Positions 18,801 to 25,036 of a DNA stretch of 64,000 nucleotides are shown piece after piece (position 1 is the first letter of the stretch; each line of letters begins with the position of its first letter). The position numbers and the translations under genes were made by a program. This DNA comes from Branchiostoma floridae (taxonomy: Eukaryota; Chordata; Leptocardii; Amphioxiformes; Branchiostomatidae), in contig NC_049990.1 of assembly GCF_000003815.2 (NCBI RefSeq), forward strand, positions 3,256,438-3,320,437, given 5' to 3'. Below the pieces are notes generated by a model. That model was not told where the DNA came from. It searched no databases and was given only the letters and a program-made list of their open reading frames with translations.

Positions 18801-21044
18801 AACAATTATTTATACAAATAAAGCGCATCCTTGTCTTAATGATAGATATATAAATTTTGTGCATTCAGTATAGGCAGAGGCTTTGGACAGGGTGATTGTA
18901 CCTGTCAATAAGAAACGTTTAACTACATTGTATTGACGGGATGTTACTGTGTAAGCGATCTTTTGTACTTTTGGCAGAATACATAAGCTGGTGAATAACG
19001 CTTCATGATCCTGTAAGATAGAAGAATTATTGACATTCCTGAGCAAGAACTAGTCTAAGAGGTCCACGACCCCTTACTATCGCCGAATGATTTTACCTTT
19101 ACAACTGGTGTATTGTGTTTGTTATTAATTATGCAAATGAGTTCCTCATCAAAATTAACAGACGAACACAATCTATATTCAGAAGACTTTTAAAAGTCGC
19201 ATTTTATCATATTTTATGCAAATGAGGATCTCATTTGCATAATTTCTGTCCAATGATGTTAACCTGTACACAACTGCCAAATGCTACAATAAAGTCTAGT
19301 CATTTACGAATGGGATTACAGCATTTTCTTATTGATTATGCAAATTAGGTCTTTATCTGCATAATAGTCATCCATCAACATTCTTCTCTTTCTCAGTTAC
19401 AAATATCACATGTTGCAGTATTTCTATAAAAGAACAAAGTGAGATGTCCTCATTAATCATGCAAATTAGATTCGATTTGCATAATTACCATCACATTGTA
19501 TTAAGCATTACATAAGCTATCTGCATATCAAAAATCATGGTGATCCGCTTATACCTTCCGGAGTTATTCTCCTTGTAAAAGTTTTTAAAATTCAGTTTTG
19601 GACTGAAGGCATTTTGCGAGACAAAATGGAAAGCTGGATGAAAACGCCTGAAAAGCGTAAAAAAACAACCGGAGACGAACCTCTGCTTGGAGAGTAACGG
19701 GATATGTTTTGGATCGATTTAGTTTACATCAGTGTGCCGCTGGAAGAGTCCATTTATGCATGCGGAGCATTTTTCTAGAATTTTATCAAAATAAGTTATT
19801 TTCAAAATACGAATAGAGTGATTGCGGAAAAGTTCCGTTGTTCATGTTTAAAGTGGCTATTTACTGGTCAATTTCGCTTGGAGGATCCTCTGGAATAGTG
19901 CATTCCAGCATGGATGGACTTTTTAAAAATCAATTTTGGAATGGAAGTGGTTTTTGGCAATACCCATTATGTATGGGCTTGCTTGCAGAAGGGTTCAATT
20001 CTTGCATAAGGGGTCAAATTAGGAAAGCTCCATTTGGACTGGGGTGGCTTGCAATAGATCACTTGTTGGCAAAAGCTTTTTTGTAATCTTTCAAGTTTGC
20101 CCTGGTGTAACCTTGGAACAGTCCACTTTTGGACGGGAAAGAAAATAGGCGAAATGTGCCGTACTTGCTTGCAAATTGTGCCTTCCTGTTCTCAATATTT
20201 GTTCTTCAAACAGACCTACAGAAAAAAAACAAATTATCGGGTGCAATAAGGTTTAATAACGCTATCTGGTAAACATGTACGTTTGTTGTGTCAATAAAGA
20301 TATTGTAATCTAAAGCCGGCAGCGGCCTTTAAAGTCCACAGACTCAGGGACACGTACACGTTACACCCCAAGCATTGTTATAACACGGATTTTGTACTAA
20401 TTCCTTTATTAATCAGGGACGATAAAATGTCCATATCATCATGACATTTCCACCATAGACTCATAGTACCTGTTATGCCCCACCGAAGAACTAAATGTTT
20501 ACATTTAGTGGCCATAAATGACCACCCTAACTATAAAACACAACACAACATCAATGTGTTAAATTCTTACCCCTTGAAGCTCCTTCTTTGACATCATGCT
20601 TGGCTTGTGCATCTTTTCAACTTTGCAGGGTATGTGCTGTCACAATTAAGAATCAAGGTAGACTTTTCTTCGGTCGGTAAGTGTTATCATACTTCCTTTT
20701 ACCTGTCCGCCATTTTGTTTTGTTTCGGTGGTTGTTTTCTAATCTTTACCTGACGTACTTGGACTGTATAAGTCTTTTCTAGGGGGTCAAAAAGTACATG
20801 TATATGTATACGTACATGTATATGTGTAATTGGTGTACTCCGTTCATGTCTGGTAGTGTACGAGTACGATTACTTGTAGCGCTACGTTACCTGTAACGCC
20901 CCATCGATCAACGAGTCACCGGAACGAAAATACAATACAACACACCTGTCAACGACACAACATAACACAACACAAATTGTAAGCATCAAGTTTAACTGTT
21001 ACCTCTTCAAGCTCCCTCTTTGACTTGCTTGGCTCGAACGTCAT
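306..21044 (-). CDS. Ankyrin-repeat / ZU5-ZU5 / UPA protein gene (3' end outside the window)
   Basis: Multi-exon gene read on the minus strand. Exon order: 21003-21044 (or its duplicate 20571-20612), 18576-18665, 10451-10579, 10197-10295, 8792-8890, 7474-7572, 6032-6130, 4697-4795, 4501-4599, 4274-4396, 3965-4063, 3664-3762, 3160-3284, 2554-2875, 1804-1986, 1108-1415, 306-882. Junctions are GT-AG and phases match throughout, giving about 897 codons in the window. The product has a 14-residue leader, ten full ankyrin repeats after a capping one, a partial repeat (NGRTPKDIAAE), two ZU5-type beta domains and a UPA-like domain. In known families (ankyrins, UNC5, PIDD) ZU5-UPA is usually followed by a death domain, which would lie beyond base 1. 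That order suggests an intracellular scaffold or signalling protein. Function is not shown by the sequence. Most introns carry transposon debris. An exon I failed to see between 10580 and 18575 cannot be excluded. Confidence 0.8.
1108..1415 (-). CDS. Second ZU5 domain exon
   Basis: 308 bp, phase 0 to phase 2. Starts VQEVPERAVEGLKAEDES and includes LVSTSPIVKVETDSGSAV, PATVRVPHPNRNMD, TKLKVMSYEKGTEDWLDE and, at the end, DEFVEFEVSHCT. The closing SHCTS straddles the junction with the UPA exon and lies at the second PIDD-like cleavage position. Confidence 0.75.
1416..1803. other. Intron, no features seen
   Basis: AT-rich intron between the two ZU5 exons. I see no repeat with clear ends and no coding signal. 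Confidence 0.5.
1804..1986 (-). CDS. End of the first ZU5 and start of the second ZU5
   Basis: 183 bp, 61 codons, phase 0. Begins SEDKVAVSVDHSTTFVVV (the closing strand of ZU5 number one), then DKVTVSTEECTLTSSTQPAV and PEEAVTTPTQINIQ (the opening of number two). The position where PIDD carries the autoproteolytic HFS triplet reads HST here. Confidence 0.75.
2055..2424 (+). mobile_element. 3' fragment of an RTE-like non-LTR retrotransposon
   Basis: Translates as a decayed reverse-transcriptase C terminus: IAIRRLKWLGHVLRMSDDR, then ALRWAPEGKRKRGRPKTKW and KLITALCPTWDEEDK. It ends in a short AAGT tandem tail at 2406-2422, typical of RTE-type elements that end in short repeats instead of poly-A. 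It is 5' truncated and lies antisense in the intron between exons 2554-2875 and 1804-1986. Confidence 0.75.
2554..2875 (-). CDS. First ZU5 domain exon
   Basis: 322 bp, phase 2 to phase 0. After RIVRNLGPEGGELRTA it carries the ZU5 hallmark strands TITVPHRAV, then LPLKDGEMLVSDVIELGPPG and PVTAQMTYNN, with VWVTGDRSQWTDL near the end. Donor 'gta|gtacgt'. In ZU5 families the G-GG-L start and the VP.GAV-like turn open the beta sandwich, and both are visible here. Confidence 0.8.
3160..3284 (-). CDS. Exon linking the ankyrin domain to ZU5
   Basis: 125 bp, phase 0 to phase 2. Begins NGRTPKDIAAECID, a truncated closing ankyrin repeat, and continues as a charged helical linker (RIQEGRKSILKLFATVMAAG). 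Acceptor 'ttctgtgtag', donor 'tgg|gtgagc'. It joins in frame to the ZU5 exon at 2554-2875. Confidence 0.75.
3664..3762 (-). CDS. Ankyrin-repeat exon (last full repeat)
   Basis: 99 bp, phase 0. Starts RKATPLHEATSGGHVDVV, then ELLLKAGARVDITDK. It shares the acceptor context 'ttattacag' with exon 3965-4063. Confidence 0.85.
3965..4063 (-). CDS. Ankyrin-repeat exon
   Basis: 99 bp, phase 0. Starts REATPLHEAAYGGHVDVV, then ELLLKAGARVDITDR. Nearly the same as the next exon at 3664-3762, which points to a recent single-exon duplication. Confidence 0.85.
4274..4396 (-). CDS. Ankyrin exon with an internal 30-nt duplication
   Basis: 123 bp, phase 0. Encodes HELLHAAAEKGNAVVV, then ELLLKTGTVF directly followed by ELLLKTGTQVDSRNK. 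The second-helix segment ELLLKTGT is present twice from a tandem 30-nt duplication (plus strand about 4296-4355), and the first helix is two residues short. The frame is kept, but the repeat should be distorted. Confidence 0.75.
4501..4599 (-). CDS. Ankyrin-repeat exon
   Basis: 99 bp, phase 0. Starts FEATPLRKAASGGHLGVS, then ELLLKAGARVDSWIK. Acceptor 'ttattacag', donor 'aag|gtaagg'. Confidence 0.82.
4697..4795 (-). CDS. Ankyrin-repeat exon
   Basis: 99 bp, phase 0. Starts DGKTSLHIAAEKGHIGVA, then ELLLKAGAYVSSMDW. Acceptor 'gcttttgcag', donor 'tgg|gtaagt'. This is the most canonical repeat of the set. An RTE-like retrotransposon fragment fills the intron upstream of it. Confidence 0.85.
4890..5910 (+). 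mobile_element. RTE-like retrotransposon fragment (reverse transcriptase C-terminal part)
   Basis: Readable in three frames with stops: RTKTDGKLFNPSRLRAKTKV, then VADDTGLAAHTEQGLQSLVD (degenerate FADD motif C), HFTYLGSTVSSNLPLDRRI, VYNTCVLSTLIYASETWSTY and ILRILGIPWRDSTKVLSRSG, then GRPPLRFKDVCK and KHWEDLVNDRSNWRC. It is dead by frameshifts and stops, and antisense to the ankyrin gene. Its 3' part was copied again at 8140-8630. Confidence 0.75.
6032..6130 (-). CDS. Ankyrin-repeat exon (tandem copy 1)
   Basis: 99 bp, phase 0. Starts YKDRPLHGAAAGGHVGVV, then ELLLKAGAWFDSRDR. The tryptophan replaces an arginine found in most sister repeats. Acceptor 'ttctgttacag', donor 'agg|gtaagg'. Confidence 0.82.
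6277..6391. mobile_element. 115-bp foldback MITE, copy 1
   Basis: Near-perfect hairpin. The left end TAGCCTGGGTACCATCC mirrors the right end GGATGGTACCCAGGCTA, and the inner stems 'ggctccttacactcgctacc' also pair across a short A-rich loop. The same ends are found at 9024-9138 and, with a different centre, at 32034-32144. Confidence 0.85.
6657..6745 (-). pseudogene. Possible ankyrin exon relic
   Basis: The reverse strand contains 'aaaggacatgttgatgttct' (KGHVDVL-like) without the ELLLKAGA half or a clean acceptor. It is repeated at about 9404-9482. It probably derives from an ankyrin exon but is too eroded to be sure. Confidence 0.35.
6840..7240. repeat. Dispersed repeat with 'tatttggtacgt' and 'gattttgggc' blocks (also at 9580-9935)
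   Basis: Block order: short GTAT tandem, 'cataactccagaatgcatag', 'atatttggtacgt', 'gattttgggctccctagcgg', then a G/T-rich tail. A related block order recurs four times in the array at 15420-16060. It is non-coding in all frames as far as I can see. Origin unknown. Confidence 0.5.
7474..7572 (-). CDS. Ankyrin-repeat exon (tandem copy 1)
   Basis: 99 bp, phase 0, acceptor 'cttctgttacag', donor 'atg|gtaagg'. Encodes one complete 33-residue ankyrin repeat with the TPLHNAA and ELLLKAGA signatures. Same protein sequence as exon 10197-10295. Confidence 0.82.
7738..7811 (-). pseudogene. Broken ankyrin exon, tandem copy 1 counterpart of 10451-10579
   Basis: The donor half is kept (RGHVGVVEFLLKVGAQ can be read), but a net one-base deletion near 7757 shifts the frame relative to the intact copy. 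The acceptor half beyond 7811 is replaced by unrelated sequence with a C13 run and two 'cgctttgtgacc' motifs. No acceptor remains, so it should be skipped in splicing. Confidence 0.65.
8140..8630 (+). mobile_element. Second copy of the RTE-like 3' fragment, interrupted
   Basis: Begins with 'catcctgagcataccatgg', matching 5460-5480, breaks off near 8229, and resumes at about 8445 as HWEDLANERYNWRCTLF, then RLMRMAKEKWILRKDLAANR. About 210 bp of unrelated sequence separates the halves, with a GGTCACGTGACC palindrome. It was duplicated together with the ankyrin exons. Confidence 0.7.
8792..8890 (-). CDS. Ankyrin-repeat exon (tandem copy 2)
   Basis: 99 bp, phase 0. Starts YKDRPLHGAAAGGHVGVV, then ELLLKSGARVDSTDR. 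The first two thirds match exon 6032-6130. The last third is closer to exon 3965-4063, so it looks like a mosaic from conversion among repeat exons. Confidence 0.82.
9024..9138. mobile_element. 115-bp foldback MITE, copy 2
   Basis: Duplicate of 6277-6391 carried along by the 2.4-kb tandem duplication. Same hairpin and same ends. Confidence 0.85.
10197..10295 (-). CDS. Ankyrin-repeat exon (tandem copy 2)
   Basis: 99 bp, phase 0, one repeat starting YGATPLHNAARGGHGG and ending with AQIDSWDM. The encoded protein is identical to that of exon 7474-7572. I can see only two differences between them, both synonymous (CTC/CTT and ACT/ACA). It lies in the second copy of the 2.4-kb duplication. Confidence 0.82.
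10451..10579 (-). CDS. Ankyrin exon with a 30-nt in-frame insertion
   Basis: 129 bp instead of 99 bp, phase 0 at both ends. Starts NKATPLHKAALG, then about ten extra residues (EPRWRLTSFR), then GHVGVVEFLLKVG. The insertion sits in the loop between the two ankyrin helices and is bordered by 'tcct' on both sides. Acceptor 'gtggttacag', donor 'cgg|gtaagg'. Confidence 0.7.
10745..11600 (+). mobile_element. Non-LTR retrotransposon fragment (RT C-terminal half), decayed
   Basis: Reading frames give GLAQGTKVGSIV, then NKMKLNPGNCKAMQVCFV, RCLGVTFQSDLKWDTHV, QLPTQDLLTVYTCFVRPVLE and finally HWFPRLRREISGRGTRQN. This is a LINE class different from the RTE fragments, with stops and frameshifts. It is antisense in the large intron of the ankyrin gene. 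Confidence 0.7.
11960..12420. repeat. Left array of about seven 71-bp units
   Basis: Units recur at 71-73 bp spacing (anchor 'atgtgatagtggggtac' at 11971, 12043, 12114, 12185, 12256, 12327, 12400). Each unit is itself an imperfect palindrome: 'aataatgtgatag' pairs with 'taacacattattt' around a 'tggggta' loop. Confidence 0.9.
12460..12590. repeat. GAATGAATG / GGAAGGAA simple repeat in the left arm
   Basis: Tetranucleotide tract mirrored by CATTCATTC / CCTTCCTT at 15160-15262 in the right arm and by a shorter tract at 13228-13262. Long open frames through it encode only low-complexity serine/phenylalanine-rich peptides and are not genes. Confidence 0.85.
13081..13702. other. Loop of the foldback element
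   Basis: Not paired between the arms. It contains a third, partial copy of the inner-arm block (13086-13200, compare 15035-15130), a CCTTCC tract and a small hairpin 'tgactgggggt' / 'acccccagtca' at about 13504-13577. No coding signal. Confidence 0.6.
13881..14835 (+). mobile_element. 5'-truncated L1-like retrotransposon with poly-A tail and target-site duplication
   Basis: Encodes the C-terminal end of an L1-type ORF2: NFKLLHNILPCGLKLNKWQ, then PVCTLCNEKDTYVHMFYNC (CxxC...H...C zinc-knuckle) and ITKPLIFLGISNIWSV, with stop near 14403. A 400-bp 3'UTR with AATAAA and an A-rich tail ending at 14835 follows. It is flanked by AAAAAGAAAAC at 13870-13880 and 14831-14841. The left arm of the foldback element preserves the empty site, so this insertion is younger than the arms. 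Confidence 0.85.
15403..17408. mobile_element. 2.0-kb insertion in the right arm, with a diverged 165-bp tandem motif
   Basis: It splits a 71-bp unit between 'tatcacattatt' and 'ttactagtaag'. It opens with the hairpin ACCTGCATGTATGCAGGT. Bases 15420-16065 hold about four diverged units, each with 'ctgtatctc.ggaac', 'atttttggtac.tg', 'gattttgggcctcct' and 'gcttgaacttgac' in that order. The rest (16090-17408) has no recognisable frame or terminal repeat. Element class unknown. Confidence 0.6.
17408..17895. repeat. Right array of 71-bp units, inverted relative to 11960-12420
   Basis: Anchor 'gttagtaccccacta' with 'acacattattttactag' repeats about six times. One unit near 17518-17525 is shortened by an internal deletion. 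It is the mirror image of the left array. Confidence 0.88.
18021..18575. other. Intron remainder, nothing recognised
   Basis: Unique-looking sequence between the end of the foldback element and ankyrin exon 2. No repeats or coding signal seen. Confidence 0.5.
18576..18665 (-). CDS. Ankyrin gene exon 2, first (capping) ankyrin repeat
   Basis: 90 bp, 30 codons, phase 0 at both ends. Encodes ELWRAAGDGHLENVRELI followed by EQGVNVNCNFGW, a recognisable N-terminal ankyrin repeat. Acceptor 'tttcgtcag', donor 'tgg|gtgagt'. The following intron (18575 down to 10580) is the largest in the gene and contains the foldback element. Confidence 0.8.
19125..19515. repeat. Octamer-palindrome repeat cluster (ATGCAAAT / ATTTGCAT)
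   Basis: Four inverted pairs at roughly 120-bp spacing: near 19132 (half), 19212-19242 (TTATGCAAATGAGG with the mirror CTCATTTGCATAA), 19336-19366 and 19457-19487. Each is a short hairpin with AT-rich spacers. ATGCAAAT is the POU octamer, but hairpin repeats explain the recurrence equally well. Confidence 0.7.
19516..20300. other. Intron of the ankyrin gene, no supported feature
   Basis: The 82-codon open frame at 19838-20086 has no recognisable motif and no repeat or splice context, so I treat this stretch as non-coding. Confidence 0.45.
20571..20612 (-). CDS. Ankyrin/ZU5 gene, candidate first coding exon (proximal duplicate)
   Basis: Also 14 codons: ATG then HKPSMMSKKELQG, with donor GGG|gtaaga in phase 0. 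It is the tandem partner of 21003-21044: offset 432 bp, shared KPS/EPS..SK.EL core, and shared flanks such as an ACACAACACAA run on one side and 'tttggactgt' with 'agggtcaaaa' on the other. Either copy can splice in frame to exon 2, so this is a possible alternative promoter and first exon. Confidence 0.5.
21003..21044 (-). CDS. Ankyrin/ZU5 gene, candidate first coding exon (distal copy)
   Basis: Reads as 14 codons, ATG then TFEPSKSKRELEE, ending at a phase-0 donor (GAG|gtaaca) that joins in frame to the exon at 18576-18665, which begins with ELWRAAGDG. The sequence upstream on the minus strand includes a TATATA-like stretch near 21140. A second version of the same exon lies at 20571-20612. 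No transcript evidence is available, so the choice between the two is open. Confidence 0.55.
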
Positions 21045-21250
21045 TTTTGAAAAAAAAGTTGTATGTCTTTCTTGTTGCCCCGAGTATGGGAAATTAAAAT
21101 AGGCATTTCCTCGATCGGGAAGGGGGTAAAGGCTCAGCCTATATATGGCCGCCATTTTGATCATTTTATTTGAGTGTTTGTTATTTACTTAACCTTCACA
21201 TGACTTATTTGGACTGTTCCATTCTCTACTAGTAGGGTCAAAACGTACGC

Positions 21251-22265
21251 AAACGCGTAGTTTTTAGTGTACTTCTCAATACAGGTTTTTATTTTGACGC
21301 CATAATGATAGTAATGATAAAATTGCACAACACAGGTATGGCATCTATAGATAATTTAAGGCTTATCTAAATAATACAGGAGTGTATAGCATGGGACAAG
21401 CTAGCTTAAGGTTTTTTTTTTACAATCCTATGCATCGGACGAATGTCTAACGTCTGAACATTCTTTAATATATTTGCCTATGTCTGCCATGGAGGGGTTG
21501 TCATGGTTATGTGCTAATTAAAAACAGCACAACAATACCATCAAATTGACAGGATTTAGTATTGCAACTGGTGGACGGTGCTTTTCCGTGTTTCTGTTAC
21601 CCTACAATGTTTTACCCACGCTGTGGATACTCTGTAAAGATTAGCTGGCCTATCGCCCTGCGAGTCAAGACAATGCATGTGAGGACTGCCCCTTACCTGA
21701 AACTCAACACTATCAAAAATTTGTTTCCCTGATCATGAACAAAAATTGGCTTTGACCTGACTGTACTTGATTTGAGTTGAATGACATGGGACAGCTCTGT
21801 GCTGTAACACGCGTGCTGCAGAGAAAGGAAAATTCTTTGAGGTTCTATAACTCTTTTTTCACGATCAATCGCTAAGAGGCCTTCTATATTAGCGGCATAA
21901 CCACTTTTTGGCACGATACATTTCGGCTTATCTCTGTGCATGTATGTGTGCCTGTCATTCTCTCCCCCTCTCTCTCTTATTTCTCCCTCTCTCACCTCAT
22001 GACATAAACAATACGCACAACAAATTTGTTGGCTTTTGTAAGTATATTTTTCGTACACACGGCCAACACACGACCATCTTGAAAATGTAACAAAAGGTAC
22101 CAAAACAAAGCCAGTCACTTCTTTATAAGATCTACGGTTACAAGTCCAATACAGACCATAGAAGCAACAACGAAAGTAGCTGTAGTCGCAAAAGTTAGGC
22201 ACGAGGCTCCAAAGTAGGCTTATTATAGAATTCAGCTATGAATTCTGAACGCAATTATTAACGAC
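21251..22265. other. Upstream region of the ankyrin gene, no supported feature
   Basis: Contains a 169-codon open frame on the minus strand (21693-22202) with many Cys, Tyr and Arg codons and no domain I recognise. It runs through a CT-rich simple stretch. I do not call it a gene. Confidence 0.4.
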
Positions 22266-22269
22266 GAAT

Positions 22270-24050
22270 TGGTTGAGGGAGTCGTCTTGATTTAACAACA
22301 TTTCCCAACACTTTCTAGTTTACTTCAGTCAACTCATGTCTTTACACAAAAAGGCAATGCCTTTTCAAACCACAACAGGCCGGTTTCAGAAAGAATTTTA
22401 GAACAACTGATAATCTATTCACTTTGAACACGCTTGTCAGCAAATATATTAGTAGAAATTCACGTCTGTACGCTTGTTTTGTAGATTTTAGTAAAGCTTT
22501 TGATTCTGTTTGGCGAGAAGGTCTTTTACTTAAATTGAAAAAAACTTGGGATAGGAGGCAAATTTCTCCTGACCATAAAAGATATGTACTCTAAAACTAC
22601 AAATTGTATTAAAACAAACAGTGGTCTAACCGATACATTTGTAACTCACTGTGGGGTTCGACAAGGCTGTAACCTGAGTCCAACTTTATTCAACTTATTC
22701 ATTAGTGACATAGCATCAGAATTTGACCATTCCTGTTGTAATCCTCCAGCTCTACACTGTATGAATGTACCCTGTCTATTATATGCTGATGATTTAGTAA
22801 TATTCTCAGAGTCACAACGTGGCTTACAATCATCTTTGTCTAGATTAGAAGAGTACTGTAAATCCTGGAGGTTGAAAGTCAACCTTAAAAAGACAAAAAT
22901 TGTAGTTTTCACAAAGGGTGGTCGGTTACCAAAAGACTGTTCCTTCTTGTTCAATAGTAATGTAGTAGAAATTGTATCTTCATATTGTTATCTAGGCATA
23001 ATTGTCAACTCAGCCGGCACATTCAAAGCCAATCACAAATACCTATATAACAAGGGACTAAGAGCTTTGTTTGGAGTCAGACAATCCCTTGACAAAGCTG
23101 ATGCCCCGTTGTCTGTTAAAAACAAGTTATTCGACTCCTGTGTCAAACCTACATTACTTTATGGGTCGGAGATTTGGGGTTCTTTCAAAAGTTCAAAATC
23201 TTGCCCAATCGAATCCGTACATGTAAAATTCTAAAGTTTTTCACCAGAGTCTGCTTAAATGTACCGGCTGATAGTCTCCAGGCAGACGCACTTTTATGTC
23301 AATTAGAATTAGACTCTTTAGGTAGTAAATGTTGGGCTTCCGGTGTGCGGAAAACTTTAGAAGAATGTGGTTATGCCTTTGTTTGGCATTCTCCACACTC
23401 AATTGTTTCAAAAGTGCCTTCAATCATCTCTGCTATTGAACAACGTTTAAAGGACATCTACTTTCAGACATTCCTAAGCGAAATCCATTATGACAACAAA
23501 GGCAAATTCGCAAAGAACAAATTACGCTCATACAGACTGTTCAAATCCACCTACAACGAAGAAGAGTACCTTAGAATTCCGAACGAACGACAAAGAACTA
23601 CAATTACCAAACTGCGAATCAGCTGCCACAAACTCCGTATTGAATCAGGGAGGCACAACCGCACACCTCTGGAGCAAAGACTCTGTCAGTTTTGTAACAT
23701 GAACAAGGTCGAAGATGAAGCCCACTTTTTATTAGATTGTAGTTTATATAGTAATGATAGAAGTATTCTTTTTAGCTATATTATAGGAAAGTTCCCTCGC
23801 TTTGAATCTTTGTCTAGTGTTGAAAAATTCATTTTTCTTATGAGGTTTGATCGAACGACATTATACAAACACATCTCAAGCTACATATTCAACATTACTA
23901 AGAAACGAGAAGAAGCCGAACAAATGTATTAGACTAGTTTTAGAATCCATGTTTTAGAAACCATGTGTACTGCATTACTACCTTTTGTATCTATATGCCT
24001 GTACTTAGCCCGATAGGGCATGAATGTGCAATAAAGGCTATTATCATCAA
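22270..24050 (+). mobile_element. Non-LTR retrotransposon, 5' truncated, RT plus C-terminal zinc knuckle
   Basis: RT motifs in order: LYACFVDFSKAFDSVWREG (motif A), GVRQGCNLSPTLFNLFISDI (motif B) and LLYADDLVIFSESQRGLQS (motif C, YADD at 22782-22793), then WRLKVNLKKTKIVVFTKGG and YLGIIVNSAGTFK. An extra A near 22546 and a frameshift near 23190 break the frame. The C-terminal part runs to the stop at 23930-23932, with CQFCNMNKVEDEAHFLLDC as a zinc-binding motif. It ends after AATAAAGG near 24035. It lies between two divergent host genes. Confidence 0.85.
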
Positions 24051-24334
24051 TGACTGTGCGGCCCCTATTTAAGTCAAAGCAATGTACAAAACAACGTCAC
24101 CTGCACCGCCCAAATAACAAATCGTCACACACGTCATGACACAAATAATGAGTCAAGTCATGAACCCGGAAGTAATCACACCCGTACAGAACAGGAGCTG
24201 TCACGCTAGGACCAAGGAGGTTAAAGAAAGTCCTTGCTAGGACTAACATAACCAAGCGAACAGTCTTTTGCGCTGCATTTCAAGGTGTCGATATTCATTA
24301 CAGGAATCCTTAGTTTATATAATAAGTGTCCAGA
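24051..24334 (+). promoter_or_regulatory. Putative promoter / 5'UTR of the NTase-TPR gene
   Basis: Short interval between the LINE and the first ATG. It contains an AP-1-like TGAGTCA at 24149-24155 and a nearby 'acgtcatgac'. No TATA box in a convincing position. The assignment rests mainly on location. Confidence 0.3.
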
Positions 24335-25036
24335 ATGTTGAGGGTCTGCGAGAAGCTTCGCAAGGCGGACGCCAAGCGCAAAAGACTCGGTCTGGTGCGT
24401 GCGGAGACAGACTATCTCCGTGCCCTGCTGGACGCCATGGCGGACATGGACAGGTTCGTGGAAGTGGAGGTGCTCAAAACTCTGGGCGACGTGAACTTGG
24501 AAAAGGGACGACTCTACAAAGATGCGGCAAAGTTGGATAGGGCCATGATGTTGTACAGCAGCGCACTGCTCCGATGTGAGGATGCAGACGTAGGGGAAAG
24601 TCTAGAAAATCGTTACCGTCACGCAGAAAAATTGCGGCAAGGGAAGACGACAGCGACTTCAATAAAGAATGAGCCTAGCAGGACTGCCAACAAAATGCCA
24701 TCGATTGCAATGATGGCAGAGAAGTTTAAACACTTGGACCGTAGATTGACTGTCGACTTCGACAAGGACTCTTTGCTGATTGACTACACAAAGTTGGTGG
24801 TAGAAGGGATCGCAAACGAGGACGGTATGTTAGAAGTGGAAGCCATTAAGAGTCTTGGTGACGTGTACCTGAAAAGGGGAACAGAAACTAAAGACACGCC
24901 ATGCCTGACCAAGGCCACTGCTTTGTACAACACTGCACTGGCACGGTGTGAGGGGGTACAGGGCAGAGTGGTGCTCATTCACCGCTTACTGTACACGGCA
25001 AGAATCAGACAGGATATGAAGAAGAATGCAAATCGG
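24335..25036 (+). CDS. NTase-TPR gene exon 1
   Basis: 702 bp, 234 codons, phase 0, donor 'cgg|gtaagt'. Starts MLRVCEKLRKADAKRKRLGL. Contains two TPR-like units (LKTLGDVNLEKGRLYKDAAK and IKSLGDVYLKRGTETKDTP) joined by a basic linker. Confidence 0.8.

Larger units (their letters stand above)
20300..21250. repeat. About 430-bp tandem duplication containing the first exon of the ankyrin gene
   Basis: Two diverged direct copies, about 20440-20800 and 20880-21250, align around the two candidate first exons. Both include an upstream segment rich in 'cgccattttg' and a downstream segment rich in 'caacacaac'. The copies differ by many substitutions, so the duplication is not recent, yet both keep an ATG, 14 codons and a donor. 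Confidence 0.6.

Noticed and set aside
19838..20086. 82-codon open frame in intron 1 of the ankyrin gene
   Set aside because: No motif, no splice context, and single short open frames of this length occur by chance in 64 kb.
21693..22202. 169-codon minus-strand open frame
   Set aside because: No domain, odd composition (Cys, Arg, Tyr), crosses a CT-rich tract, no splice or repeat support. It could be a gene, but nothing shows it.
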